Shown: piece by piece, positions 35,901 through 47,140 of the stretch
How positions within the stretch are numbered: the stretch's first letter is position 1
Layout: the number at the start of each line of letters is the position of its first letter
NCBI GenBank assembly: GCA_038496675.1
Contig: CM076658.1
Location: 5,499,570-5,563,569 of the forward strand
From: Rachycentron canadum
Lineage: Eukaryota; Chordata; Actinopteri; Carangiformes; Rachycentridae
Direction: 5' to 3'
Length of the DNA stretch: 64,000 bases
Made by a program: the position numbers and the translations under genes
The notes under the pieces: generated by a model
Databases searched by the model: none
The model's input: only the letters and a program-made list of their open reading frames with translations
Told to the model about the DNA's origin: nothing

Positions 35901-38900
35901 ATTGAAAGCTACAAAACAGCTACAACAGCTGTTTCCGAGATCAAGACTGAACTTCGAACCTCGTCATGATGTTTCAATGAAGAGTTGGATACAGATTAAA
36001 CTAAATATCACCAGGGACGAACTGAGTTGTGAAATGTGAAACGAAATCCAGCTGGTTTATTATTGGGACGTCTTGTCACACACTGTTGTTTATGGAGAAT
36101 CAGAGAAACACGAGCTAGATCCATCCAAGAGCAGGAGGAGCAGCACATACCTGTATCTGGTCCGGCTTGATATTGAAGGAATCTCCCTGTAATAAAACAA
36201 CGTGATTTCATCTGAGTAAGACAGACACTTAAACTTTAACTTCATAAATATAAAGCTGATGAGTGTATGATTTGTCCAAGCCATAAACAAAGGCATTTAC
36301 TGAAATAAAGTAAGAAACTGCAACAACACCCTGACAAAAGGAAGATCTGTTTTACAGGACAGTTTGTGCAATAACAACCAACCCACTGATATCAAAGTGC
36401 AATAATAAAAGATGTTATCAGCTTCTTTTTTTTTTTTTTTTTTTGACACCAGTGTTATTTCACCGAACAAAACTCTTACAAAAGCCATGTTCATCCTTGT
36501 GGCTTGAAGTGTCCAACGGGAACCCTGCAATATAGAAAAACATCGATTGGTACGGTATTTTTAGGCAACAGTCTGTCTCTCAGTCAGTCTTAACAAAATA
36601 AACTGAGCATTGAGCATTACTTATTTTCTTTGTCACGCTAATGATGAACATGTGACACAGCTTCCAAGGAAGATGTTGGGGTTTTTTTGTCCAATTTTTG
36701 AATCAGTTGTTTTAAATGAAGAATGAGTTTTAGAAGAATGAAATACAGGAATGTCGATTGTGGCTTTGAGGTTTTCAATAATGAGACGGTTGGGTTGAGT
36801 GTTGGCCAGAGACAGATAGTTATGGGATTGAATAGGAGAGCTACCACACCACACCATGACCTTGTGCCGACTGAAGAGACCAGTCATGTATGCACATCAA
36901 CAAAAACTGAACATGGTACTGGATTTTAACATGAAAAACTCTTTGATTTTATTCTTTTTACTCAGTTAAATGAAGCACAATAAGTAAACCTGGGATTTCA
37001 GTAGAAGTCATGAGCAATGACCTCTGTTAAACCAACTCAGAAGGCTTTGTCTGGCCGGACAGTTACAAAATCTGTCTACCAGCACCTCTAAAGTTCAGTA
37101 ATTAAAAGATTGTATCTTATCTTATCTTTAATCTGAACAAAAACAAAGCATAAAGCCACAATGTGCTGTTTACTGTTTGCAGACTCGTGTGACTGGGACA
37201 AGCAGTTGCTAATAAAATATGTGTAAAACCTGTACACCCTGAAAGGCTGAGGTCTTCAGAACCACTTACTCTACGGTGCTATTATTTTCATTTATTCAAC
37301 TTCCATTTATTTTTTTCTATATCCATTTATTTCTAAATTGTCTATTGGATTGATGTCTGGACTAATGTAACTGATGTTTTGGGACCATCTAATTATTCTT
37401 TTTAGGGTTCTAGGAATTAGGTATTATTTTGTGGCAGTAATTGTACTTGTATATGCAGTGACTGTGCCTTTCTTTTAAACCATGGCCATGGCTTTTATCA
37501 TGTTTTGCACTTGTATTTCATTCTGATTTGTCTGAAATAAATGAAGTTAAATGAAAGTAATGTCCAGGAGGATAGTTTAGTTTTCATTAGATTTGCAGGT
37601 ATGTGTTATTGTTGTTGTTCAGGTATTTCAGCCTGGACCAAGGTGCCATTCCTGCCCCTAGAGCCTCTTTTGACTTTTTCACTGTATTCAACATGGCATA
37701 TGAATTGTGGAGCTGGGACACACTAAAGAGAGTACCTGCTGATCGAACAGAGCCCAGAACATTGGCAGTGGGATGTAGAGCACCAAAACACGCAGCACCA
37801 TCTTAATCTCCTGGATCAGACGCTTCTGTTAACACACAAACCCACAGACTGGATGGATTATTGATACACTGCAAACGCAAATGCAAACACCCTTTTGACC
37901 TTTTCAATGCAATCCTTGGACAAGATTCTTGGACAAACACGAGAAGTTCATTTTGTTACCGAGTACTTCTCCTCAGCCCAGTCCAACCAGTGCTTCCTCT
38001 GCAGGTCATACTTCGAACTCCTCCAGCGGTTTTTGATGGCAAACTGCAAACCAAACAACAAATAATACATATGTAGACAGAGAATCTCAGACAGACACAG
38101 AAGTAGAGGCCAAAACAAAAAGTGTTTAAAATTCATATCATTATTACAGCACTAAATGATACTTCGCAGTAAACACTTTAATAAATCATCTGATTGACTG
38201 GGGACAACCGGGAGATTACTCACTCCAATGCAATTGCAGACTTCCAGCAGGATGTTTCCCTGGGGAGGATTCTTCTTGTACAGCCCGCTGCCAGCTATGA
38301 ACACAACTGCACAAGATGGATGAAGAATTAGACTGGAACTGGGGGAGTGAGGAAAACAGTTTATGTTGGAAATGGCTCAGCTGTTGTGCAAACAATTGCT
38401 CTATTCGCCTATTATCAGGTTTTAGTAATAAATCCACAAATTAGGATGATGTGCAGGGAACGCAAAAAAGCAGAATTTAACAGTAGTTTACCTTCTAAGG
38501 GTGGTTTTTCCCTCTTACAGCGATTTATGAAATGGTTCAGCGTAATAAATTCTAACATGTAAACACACTTCAGGCCTCTCTCACTGAAGCCCCCTACTTT
38601 CTGTGATGTGTGCATGGCCTCTCCTGTCCTAAAAGCACTGTTTGTTTTCACAGTGAGCAGGCGGTCAAGCATGAATCACACAAGGATCAGGGGTGACGGG
38701 GGATTCAGAGGCAGAGACAACTGACTGTCAGGACATATGCTGAGGGGCTTTAATCAACAGGAAGTCCAGCATGCCAAAAGCCAGACTTCATACTGTACAA
38801 ACTGTACAGCATGCAGGTCACTGCCTAAACCAGGCGTAGACTCTGAGATGTGACAGTCAATTCAGATACTGATGATTAAAATATATAAAGTACAGTTTTT

Positions 38901-41781
38901 TTATTTATTTCTTGGAGACATACAGATTAACTGCATTTATGTTGTAGTTGTTTTAAGAAAAAGAAATGTTCATTGGTGGCAGATTTAAGTTTCACTCCAC
39001 AGAGCTCCACAGATATAATCAACCACGCAGACATCATCAGCTGATATTGGCTATATCATTATCAGTACATCTTTTCTTGTAGATAAGATAAGAAATTTAA
39101 GTATTTAACCCTTATTTGTTTTAATTAAAGTTTAAGATAATTTGACCAAACAATTGCAACACCAGAGCTTTCAACCCTATCCCATGGTCTTCATCGTAGG
39201 GGAGCTGTGATAGAGATAGACCTGCCACATGACAGCTTAGAGACTACTGAGATACACCTCTCTGACATCTCATGAGCCGATGAAAACAGTGTGATACAGT
39301 TGAGAGTTCCAGAAACTAGCATTTCCAAGGTCCAGAGCTGTTAATGCATATGAGTTTAAAATGTTTTGCTGTTTCTAGTTGTAATTATTACAACTAGAAC
39401 CTCTTATCCATTGACTCTTACTGACTTACTTTTAATGGTACCCTTAAATATTTAAATATAAAATATCCTTTAAATGCATATCATATCATCATAAAATAAT
39501 TTGCTAATTAGCTTTGGTGTAGAAAGAAAAACAGTCAACAGCAACACTTGCAGATCAGTATGCTAACATGTTCATAATAACACTGTCAACATGCTAACAT
39601 TTACCATAGTTAGCAGCTTTGTTAGCATGCTAACAGTAGTTCATTAGCACAGAACACAAAGCTAGGACTGAAGGGTTTATCATACCAGTGTTAACTAGTC
39701 ACTGTCCAAACCTTCACTTCTATGCAGATGACACCCGATTGGACATTGCAGGTGGATGAGCACTCACCTAAAGCCACGACCATCAGGGCAGCAGGAACCC
39801 CAAAGGCCAGAGCGTAGCAGTCATCACCAAAACACTGCACATCACCTGCAGGTGCAAATCCAGCATTAATGACATCCCAACACTGATGTTAGTCACACAC
39901 TGGACGTTTGAAAGCTCACCTCTCAGTATGGGTGTAATCACAGTCGACAAGAGGCTCCCAGCATTGATTGACATGTAGAAAATGGAGAAGAATTTCTGCC
40001 TCTCGCTGACCTGGAGGTGACCAACAATCATCATCATCATCATCAGAGAAACTGATATTTTATAACAGGTAAGTCATTGTTAAGACTTCAGAATGGTTTT
40101 TATATATTTGTTTTTGAGCTTTGTGAATCTTGTATAAAGCTGCAGATAATAGATAACAAGTAATTTTAGTGTCCGTAGAATTTTGTATAATCCATTTTTA
40201 ACCTGTTTTTCTGAAGATTTCAAATGCAGAAATCCTAAATTGAAGTCTAAAATCTCTGGCTTCTATTATTCCCATAAACACTTGATGGCCAAATTAATGA
40301 CCCTATTACCAATGAATGGTATTTTGAAAATCAATCTACAACTTGAATGCTTTCAATTTTATAGTTTTTTCAGGCGTCTTCATTTCATCCTTCAAAGAAA
40401 ATGCAAACAAACTTACATTCTCTTCATCGAACTGGTCTCCTCCAAAAGCTGCCACACAGGGTTTGATTCCTCCAGTGCCAAAGGCTATGAATATCAGACC
40501 AATCATGGACAGAGCACTGCAACACAAAAATACAGCTGATGCAAGTAGAAATTCACAACATCGACATCTATAATCTATTAACTTCAAAAACGAAATAAGT
40601 CAACTATTTGAGTAGTTTAGTTTAGTTTCAATTCAGTTTTATTTTATTAAAAATTAAACCTCTTTTGGTTTTGGATTATTATTTCTGTTTTTAACTGATA
40701 TTTCCCTGCCCACCTCTCTAACATGCTGAGTGATTCAAACTGAAACAAACTGTGAATGTGGCTGCTCTGAATCAGCTCCAGATAACTTACATGTGCACAT
40801 TGCTGTTTCCCACAGTGGGAATGGCTCCAACTGACTTGACCACGTGGCCGATCACATAGACAATGGAAAGGTAAATGATGGTCCTGTTGGGAGCACACTA
40901 TGATTATGTACATTCAAAGCTGCACTGTTGTTATTATACAAGATCTGTGTATGTTTGGTCAAAGTGATTCATCTCCACTAACAAGTGGTGATACGGGATT
41001 TAGACAAAGCTCCCAGGTTGAAAGAGGTGTTGCAAACTGAAATCATCACATCACTTGTACTGGGACACAAACCTCAAAACTTCTGCACATAAAGCAAAAC
41101 TATTTTCATGACTTGATTCCACTGTTTATTAACTTGTTTTGAACTGGCCCTTTGGTTCATTTGGGAATGAAGGAGAAAGGGACTTGCTTGAATTTTCCGA
41201 GCCAGGAGTCAGCAATGAGAGCTCCCAGTATAGGGGTGAAATAGCAGAGGCTGCTGAAGGCATGGTAGACGGCGGTGGAGAGGTCCTTGTCCCAGTGGAG
41301 GTAGGTGAGGAAGTAGAGTGTCAGCACCGCTGTGAACAGACACACAAGCATGAGACCCAGGGCAGAGGGATGGAGACTCTCTGTTGTCTGTTCTCTAACA
41401 ATTTGTATAAGTTCATATTATAAGTTCACTGAACCTAAGAAGAAAATGTTTAATATAAGACATAAAGTTCAATCAACCTCATTGACAAGCTCTTAATATT
41501 CTGCATTTATAGATGTTACTTTCTTAGTCACTTAAATGTTGAACACAATGGATGTTCAGAAGAGAGGTTCAGTGCTAGATGCTGTATTTAACTTGATTTT
41601 AACTTATAGAGAATAAACAATTTATAAAAAGTATCAGTAGATAAATTGATAATTTATCTACACAATTATTTGTAATGTATCATCTAAATAATTATTTCTC
41701 ACAACTAAATTTCAAATTTGAAATTCACCTCATGGAACTGACGACTGAACAGAGAATTGTTTTTCTTGCACGGCATGTTTA

Positions 41782-41823
<42 letters not shown>

Positions 41824-44480
41824 TGTGTGTGTGTGAACCAACTGAAGTAATGTGACAGACACGTGAGAATAAGTGAGGTCATGTGGGAGAAGATCCTTAT
41901 CTTCTATTACTCGCTCTCTGTCATGTCGCCCTGATTGACTCATTTCCTGTCCACCAGTTTAACAAGCTGAGCATCGTCACTCACTCGACTTTGTGTCAAG
42001 GACTTTTCACGGTCAAATTCACAGAAGCCTAAAGCCAATCTGTGAATATAGAGTCTTGTTCTTCAGATCGATCTGTGCTTCCTCATGATGTGTGGGGAGA
42101 ATTTGTTCATACCTTTCATGCCATAGTAGGAGAATCGTTCACAGAACTCATTCACTACTATGAAGCAGATGCTGGTTGGGTAATTGGTCCCACATAGTTT
42201 CTAAAAGAGAGAAAGTTTGTTCACTGGATGAGAATGAACAACAACATACAGTATGCGGCATTGATTAAAAAAGGTCTCTGACAGTAACTTCATGATCCAT
42301 TGGCTTATCTCTCCTTTCTTTGTCCAAGACAAACAAAAAAAAAGTTGATTCCATCAATGGTTTTACCATCTAACACGACTCGATCTGTATTTTAGCCACA
42401 GAATGGGAGGAATGTAGCAGATACATACCTCCTTTTAGTCCCTCACTCATAAAATGCTAAAGTTAATCATTGTATAGACATGGAAGTTACACAAATTCAA
42501 AGCTTCTGATATGACCATGCACAACTATAAAAAAAAGCCCAATATAGTCCCATAATTGTGTGTTAGACAACAAGTAACTGTAACTTAAATGTTTATACTT
42601 AATAGAATATCAGTTTTCATCTACTTATCTAATATTTCGACTGATTTAATTTGTTTTATGTTTCAGTAACTCAATAATAGCAGCTCAATTTAACACGCGT
42701 ATTATAATTCTTTGCAACTTACAATGAGGAATTAGGTTTTTAACTCCTCCTGTTTACCTTTAACTGGCTGTTTCTCTGCAAATAAGGATTTTGCAAATGA
42801 CGCCTATTTTTAACAATCAATATGTGATGAATTGCAGCAGATAACATTATCCAACAAGACCTGGAATGATTGCCGATTAATTGCTTAGTTAATTTACAGA
42901 TATTAAGGAGAGTGCAATGTGTTTTTGCAGTTAATAGTTTGCTCATTGCCCTTTTTTTCCCCCTTTCTTTCTTTCCTTTAACCATTTGTAGTATCTGAAG
43001 CTTCCCCTGTTCAGTTGTAAATGATTAAAGCAGGAAGAGCCTGACTGTGACCGAACTTATACTGCAAATGTTTATTTATTTAATGTATTTTTTTTATTGT
43101 AAATTTAATGATTTTAACAAATTGAAAATAAAATAAAATAAATGACATGAAATTAACTGATAATATTGATGAAAGATCCATCAATTAAATCACTTGTCGA
43201 GCAACAAATGTCAAATATGACCTGGATCAGCTTTTCTCTGTTCCACATGATCATGAGCTGAAAATCTGTGTGGGATCTTTGGGGTTCATGAGGTTCACCT
43301 CAGCTCAAATATTAATCAGTTAATCTCAACATTATTAACAGAAGGTCCAGTGACGAATATTATTAGCTGCAGGATATTAACAGAAACAGATTAATACTTG
43401 AAAGAGAAGAAATCATCACCTGAAAATCTGCATGCTTTTAAAAATTGAGCACGATTGGCTGGATGACTATGGCTCATTGAAGATTGTTGGACTTGTAACT
43501 GGGGATGTATTGACTGGTCATTAAACCCCGGCTACAGTTTCTCCTCTAATAGATGCCATTTTAAAATCAGTGTTTTTTTTCTGTCATACACAGTGAGGTG
43601 CAGACTCCTGACTCCTGGCCTCTTGTTACCTCTTGTTACCTCAGGGGGAAAGGAAGCGTTGGAGTCAGCATCAGCGGGTAATGACAGAAAAACCTGGATC
43701 CTTATTTGTAATGTGTTATTTTTATACAGTGGAGATTCCTGCTAATACTTAGTACATCCAGAACAAAACATCTCAAACCATCCCTCTAGTGGCTGACTGC
43801 TTCGTGCAAATACGGCACCTCGGATCGTGTTTGTCTTGGCAGCTGAGTCGAAGCTTTCTGCCTCCAGCTCCACTATAATGGAGAAAATGTAAACAGACTG
43901 CACCGGGTCATCACAAACTACCCGGGACATATGGGAATGTGCCACCAAAGACAACTGAGAAACCTGCACCGTGTGATACGATCACAGCTGCTAAATGGGC
44001 CATGAGGTTTTCTCCTCCATGTGTCTCCCCACAGACAAGAAAAACCCCCCAACCTGAACAAATTAAAAGAAGAGCAGCTCCAGCAGCCACCTCCGGGGAT
44101 GACAGATATCAGCTCGTTGTGGGTGAAATGACCCGTAAAAAGCATCTGCAGTCACTTTATCTGTCCTTAGAGAAGTTTATCAGGAAAACCTGTGGCACCA
44201 TCATCCTCGTCCTTCGTCTGCAGCCTCTTTTTTTTTTTTTTTTTTCTAAAAACTTTTTCGGATCATGCGCCTGTTGCATCATCTCACCGACGGCACCAGT
44301 TCAGTGAGGAGCTGTCGGCAAAGCCAAACTCCCAAAGCTGCGAGGCTGCACCGCACAGGAGCCCAGGACACACGCACACACTTGTTTGACTTAGAGGAGA
44401 AAAACACATGAACAATTCACTTTTAGAAACATTTGAAGCGACTTGGCTCAAACTCCACGCGTTTGTTCCAGCTTTTCTTT

Positions 44481-44528
<48 letters not shown>

Positions 44529-44633
44529 GACGGTGGATTGAAACGAATTTAAATAACAAAAAAAAAAAAAAAAAAAAAAAACTGAACAAAACAAAAAAGA
44601 AAAAAAACTTTTCCATCGACCAAAACACACACC

Positions 44634-44665
<32 letters not shown>

Positions 44666-44704
44666 GGGCTCCACGTACAAGTTGCGCGTATTTACCTTCG
44701 CCAT
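29786..44704 (-). CDS. slc15a2: slc15a2 (pept2), H+-coupled oligopeptide transporter, complete CDS
   Basis: Twenty-two coding exons (minus): 44704-44696, 42200-42113, 41329-41188, 40883-40791, 40516-40417, 40010-39920, 39845-39768, 38306-38224, 38043-37960, 37825-37736, 36524-36480, 36186-36151, 34898-34810, 34184-34103, 33122-32997, 32233-32069, 31910-31864, 31697-31590, 31488-31389, 31302-31159, 30498-30394, 29989-29786. All join in frame: 703 codons (702 aa; human PEPT2 729 aa, also 22 exons). It shows the ExxER motif (NEFCERFSYYGMK), the PTR signature (FYMSINAGSL), GTGGIKPCVAAFGGDQF and QQGSRWTLQA. GDVQCFGDDCYALAFGVP and the C-terminal TKL (a PDZK1-type PDZ ligand in PEPT2) separate it from PEPT1. 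The large extracellular loop (exons 15-19) has several N-glycosylation sequons. It imports di- and tripeptides at the plasma membrane. Intron 3 is GC-AG. The MAK first exon is the least certain. Confidence 0.94.
32041..32061. repeat. (AAT)n trinucleotide repeat at the slc15a2 exon 16 donor
   Basis: 'agtaataataataataataat' lies immediately beyond the donor gtgagtga of exon 16 (exon end 32069). Confidence 0.85.
33655..33790. repeat. possible dispersed teleost repeat
   Basis: 'gaccaaagtggtggaccaac' followed by 'ccatgccctgagccatgcc' resembles a common interspersed fish sequence. It is short and diverged. Confidence 0.35.
36151..36524 (-). CDS. slc15a2: slc15a2 coding exons 11 and 12 (two micro-exons)
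   Basis: Exon 11 (36524-36480, 45 bases) encodes GSRWTLQATRMNMAF. Exon 12 (36186-36151, 36 bases) encodes GDSFNIKPDQIQ. Both are in phase 0 with good sites (gcag|, |gtaaga; ttacag|, |gtatgt). The pair corresponds to GSRWTLQAIRMN...LQPDQMQ of human PEPT2. The 293-base intron between them contains a poly-A/T run at 36426-36444. Confidence 0.9.
37015..37240. repeat. dispersed teleost repeat ('ctaccagcacctctaaag' type)
   Basis: The sequence includes 'tctggccggacagttacaaa', 'ctaccagcacctctaaagtt', 'gtaattaaaagattgtat' and 'aaaaacaaagcataaagcc', in the usual order for this interspersed fish repeat. It lies in slc15a2 intron 10. Confidence 0.55.
39478..39690. repeat. dispersed teleost repeat ('gctaacatgctaaca' type)
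   Basis: 'cagatcagtatgctaacatg', 'cacttgcagatc' and 'gttagcatgctaacagtag' are diagnostic of a frequent percomorph interspersed repeat. It lies in slc15a2 intron 7. Confidence 0.65.
39920..40010 (-). CDS. slc15a2: slc15a2 coding exon 6: PTR2 signature
   Basis: 91 bases from cctccag| to GAGAG|gtgagc. It encodes VSERQKFFSIFYMSINAGSL and LSTVITPILR. The acceptor lacks a long pyrimidine tract: a (GAT)n repeat (+ strand ATC at 40028-40044) takes its place. Confidence 0.94.
40028..40044. repeat. (ATC)n repeat in the acceptor region of slc15a2 exon 6
   Basis: 'atcatcatcatcatcat' on the plus strand, about 17 bases upstream of the exon 6 acceptor on the coding strand. Confidence 0.85.
40417..40516 (-). 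CDS. slc15a2: slc15a2 coding exon 5: GTGGIKPCVAAFGGDQF block
   Basis: 100 bases from gttgcag| to GAGAAT|gtaagt. It encodes ALSMIGLIFIAFGTGGIKP and CVAAFGGDQFDEEN, the most conserved PTR-family block. Confidence 0.95.
41188..41329 (-). CDS. slc15a2: slc15a2 coding exon 3, ending at a GC donor
   Basis: 142 bases. It encodes AVLTLYFLTYLHWDKDLST, then YHAFSSLCYFTPILGALIAD and SWLGKFK. The only junction that restores the conserved GKFK-TII reading joins TTCAA|gcaagt to |GACCATC at 40883, so this donor is GC, in the strong AA|GCAAGT context typical of such introns. Confidence 0.93.
41785..41835. repeat. (GT)n microsatellite
   Basis: About 25 GT units with one GC interruption, in slc15a2 intron 2. 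Confidence 0.95.
42113..42200 (-). CDS. slc15a2: slc15a2 coding exon 2: TM1 and ExxER motif
   Basis: 88 bases from cttttag| to AAAG|gtatga. It encodes KLCGTNYPTSICFIVV and NEFCERFSYYGMK. ExxER (EFCER) is the proton-coupling signature of the POT family. CGTNYP matches CGSNYP in human PEPT2. Confidence 0.95.
44487..44662. repeat. cluster of three simple repeats in slc15a2 intron 1
   Basis: A (TC)n run at 44487-44523, a poly-A run at 44558-44581 and a (CTAAA)n pentanucleotide run at 44633-44662 follow each other just downstream of the exon 1 donor. On the coding strand they are (GA)n, poly-T and (TTTAG)n. Confidence 0.9.
44696..44704 (-). CDS. slc15a2: slc15a2 coding exon 1 (MAK)
   Basis: ATGGCGAAG|gtaaat, with A at -3 and G at +4, in a GC-rich setting. 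Phase 0 joins it to AAACTATGTGGG (KLCGTNYP) at 42200. This makes the cytosolic N-terminus about 30 residues shorter than mammalian PEPT2. An alternative first exon further away cannot be excluded. Confidence 0.6.
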
Positions 44705-44900
44705 GTTCCGTGTGGATGTTTACTGCTGCTTCGGGAGCTGCTGACTGGAGTCCAAGTCCGTCCCACTGCGCCGCGCCGCGCTGCGCTGCGCCTGTTTGTC
44801 GGATGCAAAAGCGCCACCGCTTCACGCTTTTAAAGCAGATTTCCAGTTAATGTTCCACCAGAAATCCTCCGCTGCGCCTGCACAGACGCCACTCCTTTAG
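44705..44900 (-). promoter_or_regulatory. slc15a2: slc15a2 promoter / 5'UTR region
   Basis: GC- and CpG-rich sequence directly upstream of the ATG, including alternating 'gcgccgcgccgcgctgcgct' around 44768-44787. A TATA-like GCTTTAAAAG on the minus strand at about 44828-44837 lies some 125 bases before the ATG. The start site is inferred. Confidence 0.5.
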
Positions 44901-45192
44901 GGGGGGAAAGGCTCCAACCAAGAGCAAAACATACACACGGATAGATTTAGCTATAGATATATGTGACCCAGAGGAGCTTTGCATCTGAGGGCTGGAGCCG
45001 TTAGTGGAGCAGCAGCGGCTCCTCTGCTTCTACAATAGAGTCGTTGTTAGTGTCCCAGCTCAGACCTGACTGTGGGATGAAGGGTCAAACTGGCCTGTGA
45101 CTGGTCGCCAAACTGCCTATTTGCCTCGGAAGAGTGACCCTGAAAGCATCACTGTCTGCGTTTTCACTCACCATGGGCAACGTGTATTACCT

Positions 45193-45193
<1 letters not shown>

Positions 45194-45242
<49 letters not shown>
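45194..45242. repeat. (GT)n microsatellite
   Basis: About 24 uninterrupted GT units about 490 bases upstream of the slc15a2 start codon. Confidence 0.95.
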
Positions 45243-45243
<1 letters not shown>

Positions 45244-46869
45244 GTATGACAACTCACCTCTTATTCTGATGTAGATCTTTTTCTTTAGTCATCCTCTCAT
45301 GTTCAGCTTTGTTTAAAGGACAACACACAGCTCTCTGATGAAGAAGAAAGCATATTAATAACACATGAACCAGTCACTTCATTTGGAGTCAACTTTGGTC
45401 ATATTGACTATGGATCAATAATTGAACTATTAGTCGTGGTATAAATGAGATCTTCTGATGTCTGCTTTAGAAAACCAGTTCTTATGGAACTGGACACATG
45501 CAACAGGAAAACCAGGAATGTTGTACTAAGTCCAGTGTCTTTGACTGATTTGGCTTTTAGTCAAGTTAAGCAATTGGAATGCATCATTTTAAGCATTAAT
45601 CACTTCTGACAGGACTTTTGCATTAGTTTTGGTAGTAGTCAACAGCTGCAGCCAATGGGACAAAAATCCAGTTAAAACTAAAAATTACGCTGCAGATGTG
45701 TGGATGCAGTGAAGCTAACTGAAACAACTACAGGCGACTGTTGTGTAGTTTAACCTTTTAACCTTTATAAGCTGAACATTGCTTTCTGGGTAAAAACATA
45801 AACCCGCAATGTGACTAGTGAACATAGCTCTTGGCTAACTGTAGTAAAAAAATATAAATACTCAAGGAAAGTAGTAATCCTACATTATTACATTAATAGT
45901 GCCGTTTTAAAGTTGACTGCCAGGCTCATCCAGGCCCTAAAACACACAACTTACTGTTCCAACCTGTTTGGTAAAAATTGCAAGCAGAACAGTTGAGTTC
46001 ATCACAAATAGTTTTATATCAGAATAGAATAGAATATCTTACCCTAAACGGTAGATGGAGATTTCTCAACAAGTGGTGGACTGTGAGGCGTGTGACACTA
46101 CAGCACCTGCAGGAAACACGGGACAGAAGCCTGGGGAAAACATTAGCTGTCAACCTCAGCTGTCACCAAAGCAAAGCAAGTCTCTGCATTGAACTTGAAG
46201 GGGTCAAAGGTCATCAATCAGCAGTCAGCTGACAGTGCAGATGACCAGGGCTGTAGTCAAGACGTCGCTAAATGTCAACCCAAACACCTTAGAAATCCTG
46301 TCAAACCCTCCATGTTCTTCCTTCACTTAGCTTTTCCATTAACTTCATTGTTCCCAGGAGGACATTTGTCACAGCCGGGTAAAATACAGAACAGTATTTA
46401 TGGATCCGTTTCCTGTACAATGGTCCTGTTTCCAAGTTCTTATGCAAAACTGCCAACTGATATTTTTTGGCCTAAAACAGCTGAATCTGTGACAACCTGA
46501 CACATTGCTTCATCTTTTAAAAAGCAGTTATTATGTTCTGTTTGTAAAATATTCATCAGAAATGTTACAGCTGTCAAATAAATGTAGTTGTATCAAATTA
46601 AAAATATATACAGCCTAAAAACATGTGAATCATTGTCCAATGTATGTTTATGGTCAAGTTCACAGAAACAAAACTGCAGACATGACGTCCATGACAGAGA
46701 TTGGGTTTACAAACTCCCCTCATACGACCACCGGACATTATGTGACTGAAGCTGCAGTCAGGTCATCTGATAATAACTTAAAATATTTCATCTGCCCACA
46801 ACAACTGTGAAATGTGGTTAAAAGCCTTGGAAAAAAGCTGGTAAGTGATTTCCAAGATCAAGAATTCAA

Positions 46870-47140
46870 TCCTGTCAAACCAAAGTGGCCTGCACTTTGG
46901 ATGTTCTCTCTGTGCTTGTGTGGGTTCCCTCCGGGTTCTGCGGCTTCCTCCCACAGTCCAAAGACATGCACGTTTAGGTGAATTGGTGATGTTAATGGCC
47001 TGTAGGTGTGAGTGTGAATGGTTGAATGTCTCTGTACATCGGCCCTGTCCAGGGTGTTACCATGCCCTTGCCCAATGTCAGCTGGGATTGGCTGCCCCAG
47101 ACAGATAAACAGTATAGATAATGGATGGTTGGATGGATTT
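46870..47140 (+). repeat. dispersed teleost repeat ('cctcccacagtccaaagaca' type)
   Basis: It contains 'tgtgtgggttccctccgggt', 'cctcccacagtccaaagaca', 'gtgtgaatggttgaatgtct', 'cctgtccagggtgtta' and 'tgtcagctgggattggct', and ends in a 'aatggatggttggatgga' tail. This ordered string is a very common fish interspersed repeat. The open frames across it on both strands are repeat-derived. Confidence 0.75.

Larger units (their letters stand above)
29990..44695 (-). other. slc15a2: slc15a2 introns 1-21
   Basis: Introns longer than 800 bases are 32234-32996 (near that size), 33123-34102, 34899-36150, 36525-37735, 38307-39767 and 42201-44695. They hold dispersed repeats (about 33655-33790, 37015-37240, 39478-39690), microsatellites (32041-32061, 40028-40044, 41785-41835) and the simple-repeat cluster at 44487-44662. 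I see no nested gene on either strand. Confidence 0.7.

Noticed and set aside
43939..44307. 122-codon plus-strand ORF inside slc15a2 intron 1
   Set aside because: Runs through a poly-T tract (poly-Phe), has no family resemblance, and lies in GC-richer promoter-proximal sequence where stops are rarer.
29786..44704. slc15a1 (PEPT1) instead of slc15a2
   Set aside because: GDVQCFGDDCYALAFGVP, CGTNYP, the TKL C-terminus and linkage to hspbap1/slc49a4 all point to PEPT2.
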